Of a DNA stretch of 64,000 nucleotides, positions 23,757 through 33,095 are shown piece by piece; the stretch's first letter is position 1; every line of letters begins with the position of its first letter. The stretch covers positions 682,001 to 746,000 of the forward strand of contig OZ245336.1 of assembly GCA_965226095.1 (NCBI GenBank), given 5' to 3'. Position numbers and translations under genes: made by a program. Below the pieces are notes generated by a model. It made no database searches. It had not been told where the DNA came from and saw only the letters and a list, made by a program, of their open reading frames with translations. The stretch is from JANQSP01 sp965226095 (lineage in GTDB: Bacteria; Bdellovibrionota; Bdellovibrionia; Bdellovibrionales; UBA1609).

Positions 23757-24503
23757 TTAAAAAGAATCTTTTTTCATTCGTAAATTTTTGAATGTACTGA
23801 GTGTTGTTGCTCTTAGAAAGGGATTGGTTTTTAAATCTTCAGATAGTAAAAAAGGAATAGTGGATTTTTTTAATTTTCTTTGAGCTATTACCTGTTTCAT
23901 TCGTTGCTTTAAAGATTGATTTTTTGGATCCACTGTTAAAGCAAATCGGCCATTTTTTTCGGTGTATTCATGGGCACAATAGATTTCTGTATCTTTGGGC
24001 AGTTTTTTAATTTTACTCAGGCTATCAAACATTTGCTTATAAGAACCTTCAAAGAGGTAGCCGCAGCCCATGGCAAACAAGGTATCTCCGCAAAAGAGTT
24101 TTTTTTCCTTGGGAAACCAAAAGGCAATATGTCCAATAGTATGTCCAGGTAGAAATAAAACCTGGCAGAAGGTGCTTCCAAACTTGAAAGTATCCCCTTC
24201 ATTGAGGTTGATATCTATCCCTGGAATGCGATGGGCGTCTTTCGTAAAACCCACCACTTTGCATTTCCATTCTTTTTTGAGTTCTTTGTTGCCGCCAGTG
24301 TGGTCCCAGTGATGATGTGTATTGAGAATAAAATCCAGATTCCAGTTTTTTTTACTTAAAAATTGCTGAACAGGTTCAGCGATGGAGGGATCTATAACAG
24401 CAGTTGTGTTTGTGGATGGATCGCGCAGAATATAGATATAATTATCTTCCAATACAGCCAGCTGAAAGACTTCCAGAGGTTTTTTTGTTTTGGATGAATT
24501 CAT
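23757..24503 (-). CDS. gloB: Hydroxyacylglutathione hydrolase (glyoxalase II)
   Basis: GloB hydrolyses S-lactoylglutathione to lactate and glutathione in methylglyoxal detoxification. The 248-residue metallo-beta-lactamase-fold protein has 'NTHHHWDHTGGNKEL' (the THxHxDH dinuclear metal site), 'LPGHTIGHIAFWF', 'FCGDTLFAMGCGYLFEG' and 'YCAHEYTEKNGRFA', all GloB-specific. Glutathione reductase at 45175 supports glutathione metabolism in this organism. The stop lies next to a degenerate palindrome. Confidence 0.92.
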   Translation of the reverse strand: MNSSKTKKPLEVFQLAVLEDNYIYILRDPSTNTTAVIDPSIAEPVQQFLSKKNWNLDFILNTHHHWDHTGGNKELKKEWKCKVVGFTKDAHRIPGIDINLNEGDTFKFGSTFCQVLFLPGHTIGHIAFWFPKEKKLFCGDTLFAMGCGYLFEGSYKQMFDSLSKIKKLPKDTEIYCAHEYTEKNGRFALTVDPKNQSLKQRMKQVIAQRKLKKSTIPFLLSEDLKTNPFLRATTLSTFKNLRMKKDSF

Positions 24504-24790
24504 CAGGTATTATCTCCACTAATATTCATTTAGCTTTAACGTATAAGTTTATACACCTAATTAACTTTATGCATCAATAATTATAAATTCTGAACATTAG
24601 CTATTTTTATTCATTAAAAAAGCTTTGCTTACGTGAAATATTTTACCTGGAAGTTTTGGAAAGAACATATGTAATTACTTTATGCATCAATTAGCTAAGT
24701 CTTTTTAAGAAAATATGCTCTTTATAACTTGTCAATAATTGGAAAATATGTTCAATATTGCGGCATTATCAAAATAAGGAGGCTCTACCT
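24504..24790 (+). promoter_or_regulatory. Upstream control region of the TonB-receptor gene with repeated motifs
   Basis: This 287-nt AT-rich region carries the 15-mer ACTTTATGCATCAAT twice in direct orientation (24564-24578 and 24677-24691, 113 nt apart), each with a palindromic ATGCAT core. GAACATAT (24663-24670) and ATATGTTC (24746-24753) form an inverted pair. A TTGTCA hexamer at 24729-24734 could be a -35 element. These look like binding sites for one or two regulators, but none is recognised as Fur. Confidence 0.45.
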
Positions 24791-27631
24791 ATGAAATCAA
24801 TCTCAGTGTTATTACAACGAATTCTTGTCTTACTACCTTTATTTTTCATAAGTCTGCAAGTCCAAGCTGATGAGCACGACAAAGAGGATGTGGAAAAAAT
24901 CAGTGTGATTGGTTCTCATATTAAGCGAACAGATATGGAGGGACCTTCTCCTATTCAAATCATTGATCGTGAACAAATTGAATTGTCCGGTCACAATGCT
25001 TTATCTGATATTTTGCGAGACTTGCCTTCTGCTTCTTTAGGTGGTGTAAGAGAAACTGCTCTTCAGAGTCCAGCTACTGCAACAGGCACTTCTTTAAGAG
25101 GACTCTCGGATGAAAATATTTTGTATTTATTGAATGGTAATCGTATTGCTTCTCTTGGAGGTGGCAGTACTATCTCTCCAAGTATTATTCCTGTAGGTGC
25201 CATAGAACGAATTGAAATTTTAAAAGATGGAGCTTCTGCTCTCTATGGTTCTGATGCAGTTGGTGGTGTGATTAATATTGTAACTAAAAAAGGTGATGTA
25301 GGGGGACAGGTTAAAGTGAGCGGTTCCTTGGCGCAAAGAAAAGAAGGTAATCTTTCCGAGCTTGCTTCTTTTGTAGATTTTTATGAATGGGGCTCTGATG
25401 ATAACCACTGGTCAGGTAAAGGTGATAAGCTGACTATCGATGCTTCTTATGGTGGAACAACAGATGATATTAATTATTTAGTTGGGGGACAAGTACGGTT
25501 AGATACTCCTTTATACTATAGAGATCGAAAATATGGTCAGCTAAAAGAAAAGCATTACAGTCGATTTGGTAGCCCTGGTTCCTGGGAGGAAGGGGGGATT
25601 TGGAATCCAGCTCCTAATTGTGTGGAAGAAGGTGGGAAACTCTTACTAATGAATGAAGAGGGAACAAGTAATAAATGCGGCTTTAATTTTAGTCCTTATA
25701 TGCAATCTTCTCCACAAATACAGCAGGGCTCTGTTTTTACTCAAGTTGATACAGAATTGAATAATGTTGAATTATCCACTGTAGCTCTTTACTCTTATAC
25801 AAGGTCGGAAGCTATGCTGGCTCCTGCTCCTGGATTCTTTAGTCCTGTACCTGGATACTATCCTGTGCCAGCAGCTGTTGCACAATCTGCTGTATCTGCC
25901 AGTGGCCCAGTAACAATGGATTATCGTATGGTTAAAGAAAAGGGTGCTGGTCCAAGGATAAACTTCTTAAATACACATGCTTATCAATTGAGTGTTGGAG
26001 CTACGGCTCCACTAACAGATGTAATAGATTTTGATGTTAATTTAAATCTATCCGGCTCTCACTATTTAACCAGAACTAAGGGAGTTTTAAGTGTAAAAGC
26101 ATTAAATGATATGATGAATAGAACTCCTCCCGCTTTTAATCCTTTAGCTGATTCTGATAAAAAAAGTGATGTATCAGAAGCGGCAATTAAAATCACAAAA
26201 GGCACCCATTCCAATCTATTAACCTTGGAACCAAGAGTAAGTGGTGAGTTGGCAGAAATAGGTAAAGCTGTTATGTCTTTTTCTGCAGGTGCTATGGCTG
26301 GATGGAATAGATATGTAGAGGGAGGTGATGGTGTTTTTGAATCTAGTGGTAAAGATATGGATGATGATGACAAAATATTTGGTGGTTCTGTTGTTACAGA
26401 AGGGGAAGGAAATCGATTATTTGGTGGTGTATATGGTGAACTGTCTACTATTTTCGGTAGTATTGCTGAGTTGCAATTAGCGGCTCGGACGGATTATTAT
26501 TACTACTTTGCGAAAGAGGAAGAAGGTACTACTGGCAGTGAATCGGAAAGTATAGAGGATATTAGTTTCTTTTCTTTTCAAACTATTCCTTTTACAGATA
26601 TTGAAGTTCCTCTATCACCTCGTGTGGCTTTGTCTGTTCAGCCAATAAATGCGTTGAAATTTAGGACATCATGGAGTCTCAGTTTTAAAGCTCCTTCAAT
26701 GGACTCTATGTATCAGACTGAAACTACTACGCATGTGCCAGCTGTGGATCATAAAATGTGTCCTGATTACAATTTGGAAATAGATGCTTGTATGGATAAA
26801 CAAAGAGTAGTTGAGTATAAAAGAAGTGATAAGCCTTTGAAGCCGGAAAATTCTGGAAATTTTAATATAGGGTTGGTGGTAGAACCAGTTAAAATGTTTT
26901 CAGTTGGTTTGGATTTTTTTCAAATCAATCAGAAAAATGTAGTCACTGTACCTGATGAAGAAGATGTAAATAATATTTTACTCAGTGAAAAGAAAAAGGG
27001 TACGAGTGAATTAACAGAGCGGCACCCTAATACTGGTGAATTAACAAAAATTAATATGCCAGCTGGTAATTTTGCCAGTAAAAAAACTCAAGGTCTTGAG
27101 TTGGATTTAAACTTGACATTACCGTTAACTAGCTCCTGGGATTTAGGCATTAACTTTTTATATTATTACCAGTTATATAAAGAAGTAGACTCAGGTCTGC
27201 CAAGTGTTGATGCTCAAACTCCAATTCCTTATCCTGATTGGATGGTGAATTTATTTAGTCTAGAAAGAATTGGGGATAATACAGAAACCTGGACCGGTTA
27301 TCCAAGATGGAGAAGTAGATTTACAATGAATTTTCTCAATAAGGATAGGGGTTACTTGTTTCAGTTGGCTGTTAATAATATACCTGGTCAGTTAAAGGAT
27401 TGGAAAAAGCCTGGTAAAAAAGATCTCATAGATTATTATTGGGATTTGGATTTAACAGGGAAATTTGCTTTGTCCAAGAAAAGTGTTTTAACCGTAGGAA
27501 TTAAAAATCTGTTAGGCAAAGAGCGTCCTTTTAATGATACGTCTTTTTCTACAGATGGTGGTTACACTAATTCTGATCTATACAGTTTGGTAGGAAGGAC
27601 TATTAATGCCAGCTACAGTTATAATTTTTAA
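24791..27631 (+). CDS. TonB-dependent outer-membrane receptor
   Basis: The ATG at 24791 is set by AAGGAGG 9 nt upstream; a TTG at 24758 would place the ribosome-binding site inside the gene. The 946-residue protein has a signal peptide (about 1-26) and a short TonB-box-like region 'EKISVIGSHIKRTD'. The plug domain (about 45-160) contains 'NALSDILRDLPSA', 'YLLNGNRI' and 'IEILKDGASALYGSDAVGGV'. A 22-strand-type beta barrel follows, ending in an aromatic residue (..ASYSYNF). Substrate unknown; its size and style fit iron-complex or carbohydrate receptors of gammaproteobacterial type. It heads the DUF3450-ExbB-ExbB-ExbD-TonB-TPR module. Confidence 0.93.
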   Translation: MKSISVLLQRILVLLPLFFISLQVQADEHDKEDVEKISVIGSHIKRTDMEGPSPIQIIDREQIELSGHNALSDILRDLPSASLGGVRETALQSPATATGTSLRGLSDENILYLLNGNRIASLGGGSTISPSIIPVGAIERIEILKDGASALYGSDAVGGVINIVTKKGDVGGQVKVSGSLAQRKEGNLSELASFVDFYEWGSDDNHWSGKGDKLTIDASYGGTTDDINYLVGGQVRLDTPLYYRDRKYGQLKEKHYSRFGSPGSWEEGGIWNPAPNCVEEGGKLLLMNEEGTSNKCGFNFSPYMQSSPQIQQGSVFTQVDTELNNVELSTVALYSYTRSEAMLAPAPGFFSPVPGYYPVPAAVAQSAVSASGPVTMDYRMVKEKGAGPRINFLNTHAYQLSVGATAPLTDVIDFDVNLNLSGSHYLTRTKGVLSVKALNDMMNRTPPAFNPLADSDKKSDVSEAAIKITKGTHSNLLTLEPRVSGELAEIGKAVMSFSAGAMAGWNRYVEGGDGVFESSGKDMDDDDKIFGGSVVTEGEGNRLFGGVYGELSTIFGSIAELQLAARTDYYYYFAKEEEGTTGSESESIEDISFFSFQTIPFTDIEVPLSPRVALSVQPINALKFRTSWSLSFKAPSMDSMYQTETTTHVPAVDHKMCPDYNLEIDACMDKQRVVEYKRSDKPLKPENSGNFNIGLVVEPVKMFSVGLDFFQINQKNVVTVPDEEDVNNILLSEKKKGTSELTERHPNTGELTKINMPAGNFASKKTQGLELDLNLTLPLTSSWDLGINFLYYYQLYKEVDSGLPSVDAQTPIPYPDWMVNLFSLERIGDNTETWTGYPRWRSRFTMNFLNKDRGYLFQLAVNNIPGQLKDWKKPGKKDLIDYYWDLDLTGKFALSKKSVLTVGIKNLLGKERPFNDTSFSTDGGYTNSDLYSLVGRTINASYSYNF

Positions 27632-27723
27632 TAGGTGTACAGTTTAATTAAGTTTAATTAAGAGGGGAAAGTTTGATATTTCTGATAGCATAAGGTATAG
27701 TTCTACATGTATTTTTATGTTGA

Positions 27724-28611
27724 GTGAGTAAGAAAAGGTTTTTAAATTTGTTTGTAAGTATTATTCAAGTAGGGCTGGTTGTTGTTTTGACAGTCAGCTC
27801 TTTTTCTTTATGGTCCAGTGAAGAGAAGCTCCAGCAGGTGATGGGTGAGCAAGAAAAAAACCATCAAAGTGGAGCTGAATCTCAAAAAAAAGTCTCCAAT
27901 CTGGCTGATGAAACTTTAGATCTAAGATCGCAGTATCATGTTGTGCTGACGAGTATCGAAGATACACGTATTCATAATGAGCAAATGAGAAAAGTGATTC
28001 AAAATCAAAAAGATGAAATAACATCCGTACGGGAGCAGATTGTCGAAGCGAAAAAAACCAATAAAGAAATTATTCCACATATGGAGAGAATGCTGAGTGC
28101 ACTTGAACAGCTTATAAAAGCTGATGTTCCTTTTTTAGGAAAAGAAAGATTGGGGCGTCTGCAGAAAATCAAAAACATCATGGATCGCGCTAATGTAACA
28201 GTATCTGAAAAGTACAGAAAGATCATAGAAGCTTATCAAAGAGAAAATGAGTATGGCAACACGATGGAAAGCTATCAAGGGCTTCAGGATATTGAAGGTA
28301 AAGAGGTGCATGTAGACTACCTAAGGGTGGGGCGCCTGGTTTTGATCTATCAAACTTTGGATGGGAATAAACAAGCCTACTGGGATCATCGGCAAAAACA
28401 ATGGATAAAGCTCCCTTCCCGTTACGATAAAGCGGTTAATGAAGGTTTGAAGATGGCTAAAAATCAGATGGCTCCCACTTTGTTAACTCTCCCTGTGCCT
28501 GTTCCACAAAAAGCTACTGATTATAAGGATCAATATTTACAAAAGACTCCTGCCAAGCCCAAGCCTGCGTCACAAAAGACCATCTCTGAGGAGAACACAG
28601 ATGTTCAATAA
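27724..28611 (+). CDS. DUF3450 periplasmic coiled-coil protein of a TonB2-type system
   Basis: The 295-residue protein has a signal segment ('LFVSIIQVGLVVVLTVSS'), a long coiled coil (about residues 35-140) and a C-terminal domain with 'VDYLRVGRLVLIYQTLDGN' and 'YWDHRQKQWIKLP'. This is the DUF3450 pattern, found next to ExbB/TonB2 genes and thought to assist energy transfer in the periplasm. The start is GTG at 27724, since the upstream frame meets a stop. It overlaps the next gene by 11 nt. Confidence 0.8.
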   Translation: MSKKRFLNLFVSIIQVGLVVVLTVSSFSLWSSEEKLQQVMGEQEKNHQSGAESQKKVSNLADETLDLRSQYHVVLTSIEDTRIHNEQMRKVIQNQKDEITSVREQIVEAKKTNKEIIPHMERMLSALEQLIKADVPFLGKERLGRLQKIKNIMDRANVTVSEKYRKIIEAYQRENEYGNTMESYQGLQDIEGKEVHVDYLRVGRLVLIYQTLDGNKQAYWDHRQKQWIKLPSRYDKAVNEGLKMAKNQMAPTLLTLPVPVPQKATDYKDQYLQKTPAKPKPASQKTISEENTDVQ

Positions 28612-29956
28612 TGTTTTTTGCAAACTTTGTATTATACTTTTTTCTCTTTCCCTTCCGGTGTTTGCCAACACTTTGGATGATTTATTGAAAAGAGTTATGG
28701 AGGAAAGACAGCTGGAAAGTGAGGAGTTCAGGCAGAGAGAAAAACAATTTCAGCAAAATAAAAACAAACAAAACCAAATGCTTCAGCAAGCTCTACAGGA
28801 ATTAAAAAGAGAGGAACGGATCAATGAAAGATTACAAGCTGAATATAAAAAAAATGAGGAAGAGCTTGCCACCATTGAACATGAGAAAAATATAGCTGTT
28901 GGCGCTTTAGGTGAAGTTTTTGGTGTTGTCAAACAAGTGGCCGGGGACTTTAGAGGGCAGATATTGAATTCCGTTATCTCTGCTGAAATTTCAGGGCGAG
29001 AACAATTCATTGCAAATATTGCTTCCAGTAAAAAACTACCTACTACAAAAGAACTAAGAAGGTTGAGGGCTGAAATACAAAGGGAAATTACAGAGCAGGG
29101 AAAGGTCACTCAGTTTACAGCTGATGTCATCGCTTTAGATGGAAATAAAACCAAAGAGCTTGTGACTCGTGTGGGAGCTTTTAACCTGGTTCATGATGGA
29201 GAGTATCTCAATTACCAAGGGGATTTACATCAAATCACAGCCTTGGCGAAACAACCGGACAGACGATTCACAGGTACTATTGATGATCTGGAAGAGGCTA
29301 AAGAAGGTTACGTCGCTTTTTCTATCGATCCTTCCAGAGGTTCCTTAATATCTCTTTTGATTCGGACACCAGGTCTTTTGGAGCGAATTAAACAAGGGGG
29401 CTGGATAGGCTTTGTAATCATTTGTGTGTTGATCTTTGGTTTGGGATTGGTGCTACAAAAGTTTTTAGTTATCAGAAAAGAAAAATTCAAAATTATGGCT
29501 CAAGTGAAAGGTGATCAATTGAACGGAGATAATCCCATTGGCCAAATTATTAAGGTGTATGAAAACAACAAACATCTGGATTTGGAATCTTTAGAATTAA
29601 AATTGGATGAAATTGTGATTACCTATCTGCCAAAAGTAGAAAGAGGAATTGGCACAATTAAATTGTTGGCTGTGTTATCTCCTTTAATGGGATTATTAGG
29701 TACAGTGACAGGAATGATTTTAACCTTTCAATCTATTACCTTATTTGGTACAGGAGATCCCAAGTTAATGGCGGATGGAATCTCACAGGCTTTGATGACT
29801 ACTGTACTGGGGCTTATCTGTGCCATTCCACTTCTGTTATTACATAATATTATTTCCAATATGTCACAGGGGATTGTTCAAATTCTGGAGGAAAGAGTAG
29901 CTGGATTATTGGCACAGAGAATGATCAAATCATCTGGTGAATCAAATAGAGATTAA
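28601..29956 (+). CDS. Long ExbB/TolQ-type proton channel with periplasmic N-terminal domain (TtpC-like)
   Basis: The 451-residue protein has a signal peptide and then a Gln/Glu-rich coiled coil to about residue 100. A periplasmic domain follows, then three membrane segments (about 266-287, 345-375, 390-415) within a MotA/TolQ/ExbB domain with 'LLAVLSPLMGLLGTVTGMI' and 'GISQALMTTVLGLICAIPL'. In Vibrio TonB2 systems this long form is TtpC, which is needed besides ExbB2. A GAGGAG ribosome-binding site lies 7 nt before the ATG. Translation is coupled to the DUF3450 gene. Confidence 0.88.
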   Translation: MFNNVFCKLCIILFSLSLPVFANTLDDLLKRVMEERQLESEEFRQREKQFQQNKNKQNQMLQQALQELKREERINERLQAEYKKNEEELATIEHEKNIAVGALGEVFGVVKQVAGDFRGQILNSVISAEISGREQFIANIASSKKLPTTKELRRLRAEIQREITEQGKVTQFTADVIALDGNKTKELVTRVGAFNLVHDGEYLNYQGDLHQITALAKQPDRRFTGTIDDLEEAKEGYVAFSIDPSRGSLISLLIRTPGLLERIKQGGWIGFVIICVLIFGLGLVLQKFLVIRKEKFKIMAQVKGDQLNGDNPIGQIIKVYENNKHLDLESLELKLDEIVITYLPKVERGIGTIKLLAVLSPLMGLLGTVTGMILTFQSITLFGTGDPKLMADGISQALMTTVLGLICAIPLLLLHNIISNMSQGIVQILEERVAGLLAQRMIKSSGESNRD

Positions 29957-29974
29957 CGACGGGGAAAATTAAAA

Positions 29975-30511
29975 GTGTTACATTTTTTTATCGAAGCTGT
30001 TCAGGGTTTAATGAGTAAGGGTGGTTGGGTTTTATATGTGATCTTTTTTGTGACTCTTATTATGTGGTTTTTAATTCTGGAAAGAGTTTGGTATTTTAAA
30101 TTTAATTTTGCAAAAGATGCTTGGTCAATTTTACAGAAATGGCAGAAAGAATCACTAAAGCCATTGTCTATTTACTCTCTCAGAATATGGAAGGCGGATC
30201 TGTCCTGCTTGAATCAACTTTTAAATAAAAATATTTCCAATATAAAAATATTGGTGGCGGTTTGTCCTTTACTGGGGCTCTTAGGTACAGTGACTGGCAT
30301 GGTGGCTGTGTTTGAAATTATGGCACAGGTGGGTACAGGTAATGCTCGTTTAATGGCCAGTGGAATTTCCATGGCGACCATACCAACAATGGCAGGTTTA
30401 CTATCGGCCTTATCTGGCATCTACATCTGTCGTATTTTGGAAAATTGGGTAAAGAAGGAAAGACGAAAGGTGATGGTTCAGTTTTCACCTCTTAGAGAAA
30501 ATAGTTTATAG
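29975..30511 (+). CDS. exbB: ExbB2-type proton channel subunit
   Basis: The 178-residue MotA/TolQ/ExbB protein has three membrane helices and the core 'VAVCPLLGLLGTVTGMVAVF' followed by 'GISMATIPTMAGLLSALSGIY'. It uses proton-motive force with ExbD to energise TonB. The start is a GTG (29975), preceded only by GGGG. It sits between the long ExbB and ExbD genes with short gaps. The order long ExbB-short ExbB-ExbD-TonB matches the TonB2 clusters of Vibrio and Alteromonas. Confidence 0.88.
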   Translation: MLHFFIEAVQGLMSKGGWVLYVIFFVTLIMWFLILERVWYFKFNFAKDAWSILQKWQKESLKPLSIYSLRIWKADLSCLNQLLNKNISNIKILVAVCPLLGLLGTVTGMVAVFEIMAQVGTGNARLMASGISMATIPTMAGLLSALSGIYICRILENWVKKERRKVMVQFSPLRENSL

Positions 30512-30527
30512 GTAGAGGAAACATTCA

Positions 30528-30935
30528 ATGAGAAGTAAAAGATTTAGGAGAAGAAAAGAGGATAGTGGTATTGATATCACACCTATGTTGGATGTGGTTT
30601 TTATTATGCTCATCTTTTTTATAGTAACGACTTCTTTTGTAAAAGAGTCTGGGATTGATGTGAGTCGGCCTTCCGCCAAAACAGCCAAGAAACAGCAGAG
30701 GGCATCTATTCTGGTAGCTATCAATCAGGTGGGTGAAATCTGGATACAAAGAAGAAAGGTGGACTTGCAATCGGTGCGAGCTAACATTGAACGCTTACAT
30801 GCAGAGAGCCCCGAAGGCACCGTTATTATTCAGGCGGATAAGCGATCAGAGACGGGTTTATTAGTGGATGTGATGGATCAGGTGAAACTGGCTGGAGTGG
30901 AAAAAATTTCTATTGCCGCCAGCAAGATAGAGTAA
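30528..30935 (+). CDS. exbD: ExbD biopolymer transport protein
   Basis: The 135-residue protein has one membrane helix with the essential Asp in 'IDITPMLDVVFIMLIFFIV', then a periplasmic domain ending 'VMDQVKLAGVEKISIAA'. It forms the rotor or stator plug with ExbB. An AGAGGA ribosome-binding site precedes the ATG. This is the ExbD2-type member of the module. Confidence 0.92.
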   Translation: MRSKRFRRRKEDSGIDITPMLDVVFIMLIFFIVTTSFVKESGIDVSRPSAKTAKKQQRASILVAINQVGEIWIQRRKVDLQSVRANIERLHAESPEGTVIIQADKRSETGLLVDVMDQVKLAGVEKISIAASKIE

Positions 30936-31020
30936 TTGTGATTTGAATACACCTGTAGAAAGGATTGTGTACTTTAAAATGTTTTTTTAAAGTGTAGAAG
31001 TAGTGCCAACAGGATCTAGG

Positions 31021-31674
31021 ATGAGAAATTTTTTAAATAAAATAATGCAGGATAATTTTTTTAAAAAAAGCGCTTGTTGTGTTATTGCTTTCGTTGTTGT
31101 TTTAGTCTTGTTTTATATTATGTCAGTTCTTATTTCCGGACAAAGTGACTTAAAACAGCCTGAAGATATGCCCACCTTGGTAGAATTTATCCGTACTAAG
31201 CCTCGTGATTTTCTGGAAGAAAAAAAACGAAAAATGCCTCAAAAAAAACAAAAAGAATTAAAACCACCTCCAATGAAAAAAATGCAAGCCTCTGTACCTC
31301 AGATGGAAAAGATGGATATGAAAATGGATATGCCAAATATTAAAGCTATTTTAAAGGGTAGTGGTCCGAATGTAGGTGGTTTGGGTTTTGGAGCAGATGG
31401 AGATGCAATTCCTCTTGCAAGAATAGAGCCTACATATCCTCACAAAGCTCGTCAGCAGGGGATTGAAGGTTGGGTATTTGTACAGTTTGATGTCACGAAT
31501 ACAGGATTTACAAAAAATATAAAAATTTTGGATTCAAAGCCTCTCAGAATATTTAATGAAGGAGCGGTACGTGCTGTACGGAGGTGGAAGCATCGTCCTA
31601 AAACAGAAGATGGGAAACCAGTGGAACAAATAGGGCTAAGGAAGCTCATAGAATTTAAATTGGATGAAGAGTAA
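31021..31674 (+). CDS. tonB: TonB2-type energy transducer
   Basis: From the ATG at 31021 the 217-residue protein has an N-terminal membrane helix (about 19-42) and a short Lys/Pro/Met-rich linker ('KMPQKKQKELKPPPMKKM'). The TonB_C domain contains 'LARIEPTYPHKARQQGIEGW', 'VFVQFDVTNTG', 'AVRAVRRWKHRP' and 'IEFKLDEE'. The short linker contrasts with the very long linker of the protein at 1-900 and is normal for TonB2. A GTG at 31003 would add six residues. The 85-nt gap after exbD is AT-rich. Confidence 0.92.
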   Translation: MRNFLNKIMQDNFFKKSACCVIAFVVVLVLFYIMSVLISGQSDLKQPEDMPTLVEFIRTKPRDFLEEKKRKMPQKKQKELKPPPMKKMQASVPQMEKMDMKMDMPNIKAILKGSGPNVGGLGFGADGDAIPLARIEPTYPHKARQQGIEGWVFVQFDVTNTGFTKNIKILDSKPLRIFNEGAVRAVRRWKHRPKTEDGKPVEQIGLRKLIEFKLDEE

Positions 31675-31762
31675 TAATTTGTAATGAAAAGTAAGTTTAT
31701 TTAGTGAAAAAGGTAAGTGGTTTTTTTTAAGAAGGATACTGTGTGCTATAATAAAGGATGAT

Positions 31763-33091
31763 ATGAAACAGGTACTTAATAGTTATCAATTATTTTTGTA
31801 TACAGTGTTGTTTATAACACAGACTATGTTCAGTGCATATTCTATTGCAGATACAAAAAAAGCAGACAATCAATGTAAGGAATTAAAGAGAGAACTGAAG
31901 TCCAGAAAGAATGCTTTAATTACAGCGATGGTTCATAAAGACTTTGAACGTATTGATCGACTCATGGGAAAGAAAGGGAAAGAAGAACAGATTCTTGAAA
32001 AAATCACGAAATTGGAAGAACGTGTGAAAAATAGACCTCATAGTTTAGCCAAAGCTTACCATACAAAGGCTCAAGTTTACTTTGGCTCTGAGCAGCTTCA
32101 AAAGGCTTTTGAGTATTACAATAAAGCTATAGGTTTAAAAGTACTTCCCTATAATGATCATCTATCTGTTTTATATGATATCGCTCGAGTTTATCTCTAT
32201 CAGGATAATTTAAATAAAGCTGAAGAAATAGTGGAGCAAATATTTTGTCTCACAGATAAAGTGACAGGTGCATTATATATATTAAAAGCAACTATTTTAA
32301 ATGAAAAAAAACAAATAAAACCGGCTCTTGAGATGACAATGAAAGCTATTGACAGTAGAACTCCTCCTCCACAGAGTTGGCTGATTATGGCTGTGGGTCT
32401 TCATTTTCAATTACATAATTATGTATCAGCGGCGAAATTGTTAACTCATTTAACAGCTCGTTATCCGGATAAGAAACAGTATTGGAAGCAACTCTCAGGT
32501 GTTTATCAACATCTCAATAAAGAAAGTCAGGTTACAACTACTTTGGACTTGGCTCATAAGCTGAATTTTTTGGAAAGAGAATCTGAGATTTTACATTTGT
32601 CTGGATTTTTAATGCAACAGGGGCAACCTCTTAAAGCGGCCAAACTGATTGAACAATTCATGGAGCAGAAAAAGGTAAAAATGACAAAAAGAAATTATGA
32701 AATTTTAGGTGATTGTTGGAGTTATGCGAATGAAATTAAACAAGCTTTATTAGCCTATGAGAGGGCGCATCAGGTGAGTTCTAATTCTGCAAAAAAAGAT
32801 TGGAAACTTCCTGTTAAAATAGGTGATATTTATTATGCACAGGAGAGTTGGCAAAAATCTGTAAAATATTTTACAGCCGCCTTGGCTATCAAAGGAGTTA
32901 AACGTCCGGAACAGCTTTATATCAAAATAGGTATTGCTCTCCATCACCTAAAGGAACATCAAGAAGCTATTCAGTCTTTTGAGAAAGTCATAACTACCAA
33001 GGCCACCAGTCAGTTTATCAAAACAGCCAGAGAATGGATTGATTTTATTTCCGAAAAATATCTTAATCAAAGAGCTGAAACAACAGAGTAA
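31763..33091 (+). CDS. Exported TPR protein of the TonB2 module
   Basis: The 442-residue protein has a signal peptide (about 1-30) and repeated TPR-like helical pairs, for example 'AKAYHTKAQVYFGSEQLQKA', 'PYNDHLSVLYDIARVYLYQD' and 'LYIKIGIALHHLKEHQEAI'. TPR proteins at this position in Vibrio and Alteromonas clusters (TtpA-like) are required for some TonB2-dependent uptake. It is the last gene of the module and converges on the PBP gene 4 nt away. Confidence 0.78.
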   Translation: MKQVLNSYQLFLYTVLFITQTMFSAYSIADTKKADNQCKELKRELKSRKNALITAMVHKDFERIDRLMGKKGKEEQILEKITKLEERVKNRPHSLAKAYHTKAQVYFGSEQLQKAFEYYNKAIGLKVLPYNDHLSVLYDIARVYLYQDNLNKAEEIVEQIFCLTDKVTGALYILKATILNEKKQIKPALEMTMKAIDSRTPPPQSWLIMAVGLHFQLHNYVSAAKLLTHLTARYPDKKQYWKQLSGVYQHLNKESQVTTTLDLAHKLNFLERESEILHLSGFLMQQGQPLKAAKLIEQFMEQKKVKMTKRNYEILGDCWSYANEIKQALLAYERAHQVSSNSAKKDWKLPVKIGDIYYAQESWQKSVKYFTAALAIKGVKRPEQLYIKIGIALHHLKEHQEAIQSFEKVITTKATSQFIKTAREWIDFISEKYLNQRAETTE

Positions 33092-33095
33092 ATAA

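Noticed and set aside
27632..27723. TTTAATTAAG direct repeat after the TonB receptor as a regulatory site
   Set aside because: The short AT-rich repeat GTTTAATTAA occurs twice, but it is likely in such AT-rich DNA and there is no further support.
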